NCBI GenBank assembly: GCA_031285625.1
Contig: JAITVV010000035.1
Span: 1-64,000, forward strand
Source: Prevotella sp.
GTDB taxonomy: Bacteria; Bacteroidota; Bacteroidia; Bacteroidales; Dysgonomonadaceae
Reading direction: 5' to 3'
Length of the DNA: 64,000 nucleotides
In this document: positions 9,777 through 17,924 of the stretch, one piece after another
How the letters are laid out: each line of letters starts with the position of its first letter
Numbering within the stretch: position 1 is the first letter of the stretch
Translations under genes and position numbers: made by a program
The notes under the pieces: model-generated
What the model saw: only the letters and a program-made list of their open reading frames with translations
Databases searched by the model: none
Told to the model about the DNA's origin: nothing

Positions 9777-11399
9777 ATGAAAATGAAAAAATATATATCA
9801 TTAGCAATAATCTGCCTATCACTATTTTCTACATCATGTGGAAATGGTTTTCTGGAAGAAAATCCTCAGAATTTTGAGGCACCTGAAAATACATATGTCA
9901 GTACTGCAGGTTTTCAGACTGCAACAAATGGACTTTATTCTTATGTCAGATGGGAGTATTCCACATGGGATGGACCTAATCTGGGATCTACTGCTTATGA
10001 AGCACTACAGGCAGGTCTCGATATCTGTGTCAGAGGGAAAAAAGATGACCAGAATCTGGTTGTGATAGAGCAGTATACTATCAATCCGGCTCATGTTTTT
10101 ACAAAGGCTCGTTGGCAATGGGCTTATATTGCTATTGCCAATGCTAACCAGATAATAAATAAGGCAGAAGATGCAGGTGTAAAATGGGATAATGCATCGG
10201 ATAAAGAGTCTTTTCAGGCACAGGCACGCTTCCTACGCGCTTATGTGTACCGCTATCTGGTGTATTTATATGGAGATGTGCCATGGGTGGAAAAATCTGA
10301 AGATCAGTATCGCGTTGACTTTGAAAGAACGCCTAAAGCAGAAATTATTACGCATATGATAGACGACCTCAAATTTGCTGCTACCTATCTGTCTGATAAT
10401 CCTGATAATGTAAAACAAGGAGAGCTTACATCATGGGCTGCCAAACATCTCTTATCTGAGATATATCTTTTAGCAGGCGATTATCAAAATGCAAAACAAA
10501 TGGCTTCGGAGGTTATCAACTCAAATAAATACTCTCTGATGAAAGATCGTTTTGGGACAAAGAAGAGCAGTCCGGGAGATGCTTTTGCAGATATGTTCCT
10601 TGAGAATAATCATAACCGCTCATCCGGTAATATGGAGTCGATATGGGTTATTCAGGCTGAATATAATAAGCAAGGTGGTAGTGGTGATATCGACTGGACA
10701 CGCCGTGCATGGGTTCCCCGTTACGAAAATGTAGATGGATTCGTTAATTCTGTTGAATATGGAGGTCGTGGTTTAGGTCAGATTTGTCCTTTGGACTGGT
10801 TACTTGAAAGCTATGCTACAGATGATATGCGAAATTCTAATTATAACATACGCAGGACATGGTATTATAACAAACCCGGAGATGCGAGATTTGGAGAGGA
10901 ATTTAAGTTTGATCCTGTAAACAATGATGCTCATAAAACATATTACGATAACGGTTATTTCTTCTATAGTACTACAAAATTTGATTACGGAGTAGAAGGA
11001 AATGAAAATGGTCTGAATGGTGTATTCAAGGATAAAACACGTATGCGCTTGGCTGAGACATATTTATTACTGGCTGAGGCTTGTCTTGGACTGAATGATA
11101 AACAAGGTGCAGCCAATGCAATAAATGAAGTACGTTCGAGAGCTAATGCAACTCCAGTCGCGGCAAGTCAGGTAGATATGGATTATCTGTTAGACGAACG
11201 TGCCCGCGAGCTGTTAGGCGAGGAAGTGCGTCGTTTTACACTTGTACGTACAGGTAAATTATTAGAACGTACTCGTGCCCTTAATCCTGTATCTAAAAAT
11301 TATATTAAAGATTATAATGTCCTTTGGCCTATACCACAGGAAGTGATTGATGCTAATTCAGGGTTGAAATGGAATAATAATCCGGGATATGATGAATAA
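9777..11399 (+). CDS. SusD/RagB-family glycan-binding lipoprotein
   Basis: This is the surface lipoprotein that caps the SusC barrel and captures glycan. The signal peptide ends in a lipobox-like FSTSC, followed by NGFLEENPQNF, a typical SusD beginning. The TPR-rich core (ARFLRAYVYRYLVYLYGDVPW) and the C-terminal SusD region (RLAETYLLLAEACLG, LDERARELLGEE, WPIPQEVIDAN) are clear. I place the start at the ATG at 9777, not the in-frame ATG at 9750: the upstream codons overlap susC and encode a charged stretch ahead of the signal peptide. The ATG at 9783 is an equal alternative. The product is about 540 residues, the usual length. Confidence 0.95.
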   Translation: MKMKKYISLAIICLSLFSTSCGNGFLEENPQNFEAPENTYVSTAGFQTATNGLYSYVRWEYSTWDGPNLGSTAYEALQAGLDICVRGKKDDQNLVVIEQYTINPAHVFTKARWQWAYIAIANANQIINKAEDAGVKWDNASDKESFQAQARFLRAYVYRYLVYLYGDVPWVEKSEDQYRVDFERTPKAEIITHMIDDLKFAATYLSDNPDNVKQGELTSWAAKHLLSEIYLLAGDYQNAKQMASEVINSNKYSLMKDRFGTKKSSPGDAFADMFLENNHNRSSGNMESIWVIQAEYNKQGGSGDIDWTRRAWVPRYENVDGFVNSVEYGGRGLGQICPLDWLLESYATDDMRNSNYNIRRTWYYNKPGDARFGEEFKFDPVNNDAHKTYYDNGYFFYSTTKFDYGVEGNENGLNGVFKDKTRMRLAETYLLLAEACLGLNDKQGAANAINEVRSRANATPVAASQVDMDYLLDERARELLGEEVRRFTLVRTGKLLERTRALNPVSKNYIKDYNVLWPIPQEVIDANSGLKWNNNPGYDE

Positions 11400-11426
11400 T
11401 TGAATTCCTGTTAATAACAATAAAAT

Positions 11427-11449
11427 GGGTATGGAGTCTCTCCATACCC
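11427..11449 (+). promoter_or_regulatory. Perfect 10-bp hairpin between susD and GH97
   Basis: GGGTATGGAG and CTCCATACCC pair perfectly around the loop TCT, 27 bases after the susD stop. No T run follows, so it is not a standard terminator. It may protect the 3' end of the susCD mRNA or give partial polarity, so that transporter transcript exceeds enzyme transcript. That role is inferred from position. Confidence 0.55.
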
Positions 11450-11484
11450 TGATAACTCTTAAACAAATAAAATATACGTAAATT

Positions 11485-13470
11485 ATGAAAAACCTGTTTC
11501 TTATAGTGTTTTTTTTATTAATCTCTATGCATCTTTCCAGCCAAAAGAACTATCAGTTAAAATCTCCGGATGGGGAATTGATGGTGAATATTACTGTTGA
11601 TAAAAGTATTACTTATTCATTATTACATGAAGGTGAGCAGCTGATAGAACCATCACCTATATCTATGCTGTTGGACAATGGTAAAAGCTTTGGTATAGAT
11701 TCAAAAGTAAAGAATATAAAAACGACAACTGTTGATCAGGTTATTAAAGCTTATTTCTATAAGCGAAATGAGATAAAAGATAATTATAATGAGCTGACTG
11801 TAAATTTTAAAGAAGATTTTAGTTTAATATTCCGTGCATACAATGAAGGAATGGCATATCGCTTTGTATCTACAGGAAAAGAGGATTTTATTGTAAAAAA
11901 CGAAGAAGCGACATTTAACTTTGATAAAGACTACAAAGCATATATTCCTTATGTAAAAAGTAAGGTAAAAGATATTGAAGGGCAATATTTCAACTCCTTT
12001 GAAAACACTTATACATATTCTAATCTTAGTAAAATGGATGCTCAAAAATTGGCATTCACTCCTCTTCTTATCGAAGCAGGGAGAAAAAAAATATGTATAG
12101 CAGAATCGGATATGGAAAATTATCCGGGTATGTTTATTGTAAATAAAGATGGTTTAACCCTTAACTCAAACTTTGCATCCTACCCTGCTATTACTGAGCA
12201 GGGAGGACATAATCAACTACAACAAATTGTAACGGCGCGGGAACCATATATTGCTAAATGTAAGGCTAAAACAAATTTCCCTTGGCGTATAGTTATTGTT
12301 TCCTCAGATGATAAAGGCTTAGCTGATTCCGATATGGTGTATAAACTTGCTACTCCATCAAGGATACAGGATATATCATGGATAAAACCGGGTAAAGTAG
12401 CTTGGGAATGGTGGAACCATTGGGGACTATACAATGTCGATTTCGAAACAGGAGTGAACAACGAAACCTATATGGCATATATTGATTTTGCTTCACGCAA
12501 CAATATAGAATATGTTATTCTGGATGAAGGATGGGCTGTGAATCTGAAAGCTGATTTATTTCAGGTTGTACCTGAGATCAATTTGGAAAAACTGGTTGCT
12601 TATGGTAAATCAAAGAATGTGGGAATTATCCTTTGGGCTGGATACCATGCTTTTCATCGTGATATGGAAAAAGTATGTAGGCATTATTCCGAAATGGGAG
12701 TTAAAGGCTTTAAAATTGACTTTATGGACAGGGATGATCAGCAGATGGTCGACTTCCATTATAAGGCCGCTGAAACAGCTGCCCAATATAAGTTACTTGT
12801 AGACTTTCACGGTACCTATAAGCCCACTGGTTTAAACCGCACTTACCCTAATGTAATTAACTACGAAGGTGTGAATGGATTGGAACAAATGAAATGGACT
12901 GGTACGGAGATGGATATGGTTACTTATGATGTTACCATGCCGTTTATCCGTATGATTGCAGGCCCGGTCGATTATACTCAGGGAGCTATGCGAAATGCTA
13001 CTAAAAGAACACATAGAGGGATAAATGATGAACCGATGAGTCAGGGTACACGTTGTCGTCAACTGGCAGAATACGTGATATTTGAATCTCCTTTGAATAT
13101 GCTTTGCGATAGTCCGAATAATTATGAAAGAGAACAGGAATGTACCGGTTTTATCTCAGCAATACCGACAGTATGGGACAATACGGTTTCGCTAAACGGA
13201 GAGGTTGGTAAATATATTAGTATTGCCCGTCAGAAAGATGATGTCTGGTATGTTGGTTCCCTTACAAATTGGGACAGCCGAGAGTTAGATTTGGACTTAT
13301 CTTTCCTTGGAGAAGGTGATTATATAGCTGAGATATTCAAAGATGGGGCTAATGCTAATAAAATAGCTTCCGATTATAAAAAGGAAATTATAACTATTCC
13401 GGCTAACAGAAAAATAACTATATCAATGGCACAAGGGGGAGGATATGCCATGAAGATTTATAAAAAATAA
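11485..13470 (+). CDS. GH97 glycoside hydrolase, retaining type (alpha-galactosidase-like)
   Basis: An exported 661-residue enzyme with the full GH97 layout: signal peptide, N-terminal beta-super-sandwich (about 25-275), (beta/alpha)8 barrel and a C-terminal beta domain. Family motifs include FPWRIV, AWEWWNHWG, VILDEGWA, GVKGFKIDFMDRDDQ and YEGVNGLE. D412 in FKIDF sits where retaining GH97 enzymes carry their nucleophile, whereas the inverting SusB type uses glutamates instead. A retaining activity such as alpha-galactosidase, or beta-L-arabinopyranosidase as reported for some members, is therefore more likely than alpha-glucosidase. The GH2 gene follows 11 bases later, showing co-transcription. 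The exact substrate cannot be read from sequence. Confidence 0.9.
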   Translation: MKNLFLIVFFLLISMHLSSQKNYQLKSPDGELMVNITVDKSITYSLLHEGEQLIEPSPISMLLDNGKSFGIDSKVKNIKTTTVDQVIKAYFYKRNEIKDNYNELTVNFKEDFSLIFRAYNEGMAYRFVSTGKEDFIVKNEEATFNFDKDYKAYIPYVKSKVKDIEGQYFNSFENTYTYSNLSKMDAQKLAFTPLLIEAGRKKICIAESDMENYPGMFIVNKDGLTLNSNFASYPAITEQGGHNQLQQIVTAREPYIAKCKAKTNFPWRIVIVSSDDKGLADSDMVYKLATPSRIQDISWIKPGKVAWEWWNHWGLYNVDFETGVNNETYMAYIDFASRNNIEYVILDEGWAVNLKADLFQVVPEINLEKLVAYGKSKNVGIILWAGYHAFHRDMEKVCRHYSEMGVKGFKIDFMDRDDQQMVDFHYKAAETAAQYKLLVDFHGTYKPTGLNRTYPNVINYEGVNGLEQMKWTGTEMDMVTYDVTMPFIRMIAGPVDYTQGAMRNATKRTHRGINDEPMSQGTRCRQLAEYVIFESPLNMLCDSPNNYEREQECTGFISAIPTVWDNTVSLNGEVGKYISIARQKDDVWYVGSLTNWDSRELDLDLSFLGEGDYIAEIFKDGANANKIASDYKKEIITIPANRKITISMAQGGGYAMKIYKK

Positions 13471-13481
13471 AAGACATATCG

Positions 13482-15272
13482 ATGAAACTAACAAAGACAT
13501 TTATCACATCACTGATTCTACTATTGATCTTCTCTGTTCAGGAACTTTCAGCTCAGGATCTGATGACTAATATTTATGGACGTAATGTGCAATCGCTTAA
13601 TGGAAAGTGGGATGCGATTATAGACCTTTACGATCAGGGACGTAAGAATAAAATATATTTAAATAAAAAAGCGGAGGGAAAGACTGATTTCTATGAATAT
13701 TCGTTCGATCATGGTTTGCGTTTGAATGTTCCTTCTGATTGGAATAGCCAGATGCCCGAGCTCAAATACTATGAGGGAACGGTATGGTACGCCCGAAAGT
13801 TTGACACACCGCGTAATGCAGAAAAACGCTTGTTTCTTTATTTCGGAGCAGTAAGCTACAGGTGTAGGATATACCTGAATGGTAAAGAGATTGGAAAGCA
13901 TGAAGGTGGTTTTACTCCATTCCAGATTGAAGTCACTGATTTAGTAAAGGAAAAAGATAACTTTCTTGCTGTAGAAGCGAATAACACCCGTACAGTAGAT
14001 GCTATTCCGGCAATGGCCTTCGACTGGTGGAACTATGGTGGTATTACCCGGGATGTTTTTTTTGTGAGCACTCCTGGTGTATATATTAAAGATTATTTTA
14101 TACAGTTAGACAAGGATAAAGCTAACCGGATAGATGCACAGGTTAAACTTTCTGAGAATTCAGCAAATGCTAATGTACAGATTGAAATACCCGAACTGAC
14201 TATTAAACAATCGTTTACTACCGATAATGAGGGGATTGCAAAAATATCAATCGATGTAAAAAAGCTGGAACGTTGGTCTCCCGAGTCGCCTAAACTTTAC
14301 AAAGTAATTGTTTCTTCTGATAATGACAGAATTGAGGAAATGATCGGTTTCCGTAATCTGGCGGTGAAAGGAACAGAAGTATATCTGAATGACAAACCAA
14401 TCTTTCTTAAATCCATTAGCTTTCATGAAGAGATACCACAACGCAAAGGTCGTGCATTTTCAGAGTCTGATGCTGTAATGTTATTATCCGAAGCTAAAGC
14501 GCTGGGATGTAATATGATCCGTTTGGCTCACTATCCGCAAAATGAATATATTGTGAGGACAGCCGAAAAGATGGGTTTCCTCTTATGGGAAGAAATACCG
14601 ATCTGGCAAGGAATTGACTTCGAAAATGAGTCCACAAAGTTAAAAGCCGGAAATATGATAAAAGAAATGGTGATGCGCGACAAGAATCGTTGTGCACTTG
14701 CATTCTGGGGTGTGGCAAATGAAACACAACCATCAGCTCCCCGCAACGAATTTCTGAAATATCTGATCTCTTGTTGTAAGGAAATAGATAATACACGACT
14801 GATAGTTGCTGCTTTTGATTTGGTTCGTTTCAACAGGGAAAAACAGCTTTTCGAAATGGATGATCCTTTTATTGATAATCTCGATGTGGTGGCTATAAAC
14901 AAATATATGGGTTGGTATCATGCATGGCCCCTTGCACCTGAAAAAGCTGTTTGGAATGTTGCACCTAATCATCCGTTGATAATATCGGAATTTGGAGGCG
15001 AGGCTCTTTACGGGCAATCAGGCGATGCAGAAGTGGTCAGTTCGTGGAGCGAAGAATATCAGGAGAAGCTTTTCCGGGATAACCTTACTATGTTTAAAAA
15101 TATTCCAAACCTGAGAGGTACAAGTCCTTGGATATTATTTGATTTCCGTTCACCGTTCCGTTTTCACCCGACTAATCAGGAAGACTGGAACCGAAAAGGC
15201 CTGGTGTCCGATCAGGGCTACCGTAAAAAAGCATGGTATCTGATGAAAGAGTATTATGATAATATAAAATAA
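13482..15272 (+). CDS. GH2 family hydrolase (beta-glucuronidase-like)
   Basis: An exported enzyme of 596 residues with the GH2 order: signal peptide to about residue 24, sugar-binding jelly roll (VPSDWN, YEGTVWYARKF), immunoglobulin-like domain, and TIM barrel from about residue 300. The acid/base glutamate is E414 in GVANET, and the probable nucleophile is E503 in ISEFGGE. Short length and motifs such as RLAHYPQNE and WEEIPIWQG resemble bacterial beta-glucuronidases more than long LacZ-type enzymes. A beta-galactosidase cannot be excluded. Beside GH88 and a glucuronoyl esterase, a glucuronidase role fits the locus. It lies directly behind GH97 and is followed by a 153-base gap carrying an inverted repeat. 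Confidence 0.88.
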   Translation: MKLTKTFITSLILLLIFSVQELSAQDLMTNIYGRNVQSLNGKWDAIIDLYDQGRKNKIYLNKKAEGKTDFYEYSFDHGLRLNVPSDWNSQMPELKYYEGTVWYARKFDTPRNAEKRLFLYFGAVSYRCRIYLNGKEIGKHEGGFTPFQIEVTDLVKEKDNFLAVEANNTRTVDAIPAMAFDWWNYGGITRDVFFVSTPGVYIKDYFIQLDKDKANRIDAQVKLSENSANANVQIEIPELTIKQSFTTDNEGIAKISIDVKKLERWSPESPKLYKVIVSSDNDRIEEMIGFRNLAVKGTEVYLNDKPIFLKSISFHEEIPQRKGRAFSESDAVMLLSEAKALGCNMIRLAHYPQNEYIVRTAEKMGFLLWEEIPIWQGIDFENESTKLKAGNMIKEMVMRDKNRCALAFWGVANETQPSAPRNEFLKYLISCCKEIDNTRLIVAAFDLVRFNREKQLFEMDDPFIDNLDVVAINKYMGWYHAWPLAPEKAVWNVAPNHPLIISEFGGEALYGQSGDAEVVSSWSEEYQEKLFRDNLTMFKNIPNLRGTSPWILFDFRSPFRFHPTNQEDWNRKGLVSDQGYRKKAWYLMKEYYDNIK

Positions 15273-15301
15273 CTTATTGATAAAATATGTGATTGACTCG
15301 T

Positions 15302-15384
15302 TTTGTCATGCTGACGAAGGAAGCATCCCGACCCATTTGTCATGGAAAGAATTCAAGAGATCCTTCGTTCCTCAGGATGACAAA
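15302..15384. repeat. Bacteroidetes-type palindromic extragenic repeat
   Basis: The left arm TTTGTCATGCTGACGAAGG (from 15302) is an imperfect inverted copy of the right arm CCTTCGTTCCTCAGGATGAC, which ends in CAAA at 15384. The same unit (TTTGTCATCCTGAG, then ACGAAGGATCTC) recurs at 41532-41605. It sits between the GH2 and GH88 genes of the PUL and contains no ORF. Confidence 0.75.
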
Positions 15385-15425
15385 TATGATGATAGTTTTT
15401 GTAAAACTAAACTAAAAATATTTAT

Positions 15426-16628
15426 ATGAAAACCATATTTCTATATATCGTTTCTATAGCTGTCTTAGTATCTTGTACTCACAAGTCTAAAGTTGAAGAG
15501 AGTAATGAAACTCTAAAAGCAGTTGTAAAGAATGCACTAAACAATTCGGAGAAGCAATATCTGCTGATGGCAGAAAAATATATTGCTAAAAAAGATAGCT
15601 TACCCCGCTCATACGAGAGCGGAAAGGATATATCATCAGATTCACGTTGGTGGTGTAGCGGGTTTTTCCCCGGCTCATTGTGGTATTTGTATGAGAATAG
15701 TAAAAACCCCGAAATACTGAAGTATGCTAAACTGTATACGGATAGGGTTGAAAGAGAAAAATATACAACAGATAACCATGATGTGGGTTTTATGCTCTAT
15801 TGTAGTTTTGGCAATGGATTACGCTTAACAGGTGATGAGCATTATAAAGAAGTGCTGCTGACCGGAGCAAAGTCGTTAGCTACACGCTATAGACCGAATG
15901 TAGGGCTTATCCGTTCCTGGGATTGGAATAAGGATAAATGGCAGTACCCTGTTATTATCGATAATATAATGAATCTCGAATTGATGCTTTGGGCTGCGAA
16001 TAATTCAGGGGATTCTACATTCAAAGAAATTGCTATATCCCATGCGAATAAAACAATGGAACATCATTTTCGTCCCGATTATAGTTCCTATCATGTAGTA
16101 TCATATGATACAATTACAGGACTTCCGCATCTGAAGCAAACACATCAGGGATATTCTGATGAATCGTCATGGAGTAGGGGGCAGGCATGGGGCTTGTATG
16201 GTTATACCTATCTGTATAGGGAAACAAGGGATAGTAAATACTTAGAGCAGGCGAAGAACATTGCAAACTTTATTATCCATCATCCACGGATGCCAAAAGA
16301 CTATATTCCTTATTGGGATTTCGATGCACCGGATATTCCGGATACATCACGTGATGCTTCTGCAGCTTGTATTATAGCTTCGGCCCTTGTTGAATTGAGT
16401 GATTTTGTAGATGCAGACCTCTCTAAAGAATATATGGTGGTAGTAGATAAACAAATCAGAACGCTGGCATCGCCAGAATATACAGCAAATCCGGGCGAAA
16501 ATGGATGCTTTATATTGAAAAACAGTGCAGGAGGATATCCATTCAAATCGGAGGTTGATGTGCCTCTTACTTATGCAGATTATTACTATCTGGAAGCATT
16601 GATGAGACTAAAGAAGAAATTTAAATAA
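15426..16628 (+). CDS. GH88 unsaturated glucuronyl hydrolase, lipoprotein
   Basis: A 400-residue lipoprotein (lipobox LVSC near residue 17) with an alpha/alpha-barrel typical of GH88. These enzymes hydrate the double bond of 4,5-unsaturated uronic acids left by polysaccharide lyases and so release them. The two catalytic aspartates of the family match D119 in NHDVGF and D179 in IDNIMNLEL. Other markers are WWCSGFFPG, SRGQAWGLYG and YWDFDAPDIPDTSRDASAA. GH105 enzymes share the fold, but the IDNIMNLE and DSSRDAS-like motifs favour GH88. No polysaccharide lyase is encoded in the window, so its substrate must come from elsewhere. The esterase gene starts eight bases after the stop. Confidence 0.93.
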   Translation: MKTIFLYIVSIAVLVSCTHKSKVEESNETLKAVVKNALNNSEKQYLLMAEKYIAKKDSLPRSYESGKDISSDSRWWCSGFFPGSLWYLYENSKNPEILKYAKLYTDRVEREKYTTDNHDVGFMLYCSFGNGLRLTGDEHYKEVLLTGAKSLATRYRPNVGLIRSWDWNKDKWQYPVIIDNIMNLELMLWAANNSGDSTFKEIAISHANKTMEHHFRPDYSSYHVVSYDTITGLPHLKQTHQGYSDESSWSRGQAWGLYGYTYLYRETRDSKYLEQAKNIANFIIHHPRMPKDYIPYWDFDAPDIPDTSRDASAACIIASALVELSDFVDADLSKEYMVVVDKQIRTLASPEYTANPGENGCFILKNSAGGYPFKSEVDVPLTYADYYYLEALMRLKKKFK

Positions 16629-16635
16629 GAAAGGT

Positions 16636-17895
16636 ATGAAGAAAGGACTTTTATTACTATTGTTTTCCAGTGCTGTGGTCTTTTTGGCAGCACAGGAAAT
16701 AAACTATGATGAATCAAAGATTCCTCCGTATACATTACCGGATCCTTTGGTGATGGAGAATAGTGAAAAAGTCTTGTCAGAGTCAGATTGGATCAATAAA
16801 CGCCGTCCGGAAATTCTTTCCCTTTTCGAGACACATGTATATGGAAAATCTCCGTCACATCCTCATGATATATATTTCGAAGTGTTGTCCGAAGACAGAT
16901 ATGCTTTGAATAATATGGCAACACGGAAAGAGGTTGCGGTCTACTTTACCGGAGATAAGAAACATTACATGACGATACTAATGTATATACCCAATAAGAG
17001 GACGGGAGCTGTTCCGCTATTTTTCGGACTTAACTTCAAAGGGAACCATACTATTAACGATGATCCGGATATTACTAAATCTATAACCCGTATGAAGCCT
17101 CGTGATAATCAGAGAGAGGATCAGGTGAGAGAATTTAAACGGGGAGAGGCTTCTTCCAGATGGCCTGTTGATATGCTTATTTCGAATGGTTATGGATTAG
17201 CAACGGTTTATCGTGGAGATATCGATCCTGATTATGATGATGGGTTTCAGAACGGGGTGCACCCATTGTTTTACGAAAAAGGACAAACAAAGCCTAAGCC
17301 CGATCAATGGGGAACATTAGCCGCTTGGGCGTGGGGCTTAAGCTGTGCTATGGACTATTTTGAAACAGATGAAGATGTAGATGCCACAAAAGTTGCAGTA
17401 CTCGGACATTCGCGCCATGGAAAAACCGCCTTATGGGCTGGGGCTATTGACCAACGGTTTGCAATGGCTATATCCAATGATTCGGGTTGCGGCGGTGCTG
17501 CATTATCAAGAAGAAGGATTGGGGAAACCGTAGACAAAATAAATAAGTTATTTCCTCATTGGTTTTGTGAAAACTTTAAGAAATATGCCAATAATGAAGA
17601 TGCCCTTCCTGTCGATCAGCACCAACTGATCGCATTAATGGCTCCCCGTCCCGTATATATTGCCAGTGCGGTGAAAGATCAGTGGGCCGACCCTAAAGGT
17701 GAATTCTTGTCGGGAGTATATGCCACTCCGATATTTGAATTGTTCGGGCTTAAGGGGTTAACAGACAATATGCCTGAAGTAGACAAACCTGTACATTCGG
17801 GGCATATCGGTTATCATATACGTTCCGGCGACCATGATATTAATTACTATGACTGGCAGCAATTTGTAAAGTTTGCTGACAAATATTTCAAATAA
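16636..17895 (+). CDS. CE15-like glucuronoyl esterase
   Basis: An exported alpha/beta hydrolase of 419 residues. The nucleophile elbow GHSRHGKTALW (S259, R260, K263) is the CE15 signature, and the catalytic histidine fits H400 in SGDHDINYYDW. HWFCENF and LIALMAPRPVYIA are also typical of bacterial CE15 proteins. Family members hydrolyse esters between glucuronic acid side groups and alcohols, including lignin alcohols, on xylan or related glycans. Its place between GH88 and GH2 fits work on esterified uronic acids. The signal peptide ends near AAQE. Some bacterial relatives have other ester substrates, so the exact target stays open. Confidence 0.88.
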   Translation: MKKGLLLLLFSSAVVFLAAQEINYDESKIPPYTLPDPLVMENSEKVLSESDWINKRRPEILSLFETHVYGKSPSHPHDIYFEVLSEDRYALNNMATRKEVAVYFTGDKKHYMTILMYIPNKRTGAVPLFFGLNFKGNHTINDDPDITKSITRMKPRDNQREDQVREFKRGEASSRWPVDMLISNGYGLATVYRGDIDPDYDDGFQNGVHPLFYEKGQTKPKPDQWGTLAAWAWGLSCAMDYFETDEDVDATKVAVLGHSRHGKTALWAGAIDQRFAMAISNDSGCGGAALSRRRIGETVDKINKLFPHWFCENFKKYANNEDALPVDQHQLIALMAPRPVYIASAVKDQWADPKGEFLSGVYATPIFELFGLKGLTDNMPEVDKPVHSGHIGYHIRSGDHDINYYDWQQFVKFADKYFK

Positions 17896-17924
17896 CCTAA
17901 TAGACTTTAACGATAAAATATAAA

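Noticed and set aside
11427-11449. True transcription terminator between susD and GH97
   Set aside because: No T run follows the stem, and the downstream genes clearly belong to the same PUL.
15302-15384. Insertion sequence or CRISPR-like repeat
   Set aside because: There is no transposase ORF, no regularly spaced units and no target duplication; it fits a palindromic extragenic repeat.
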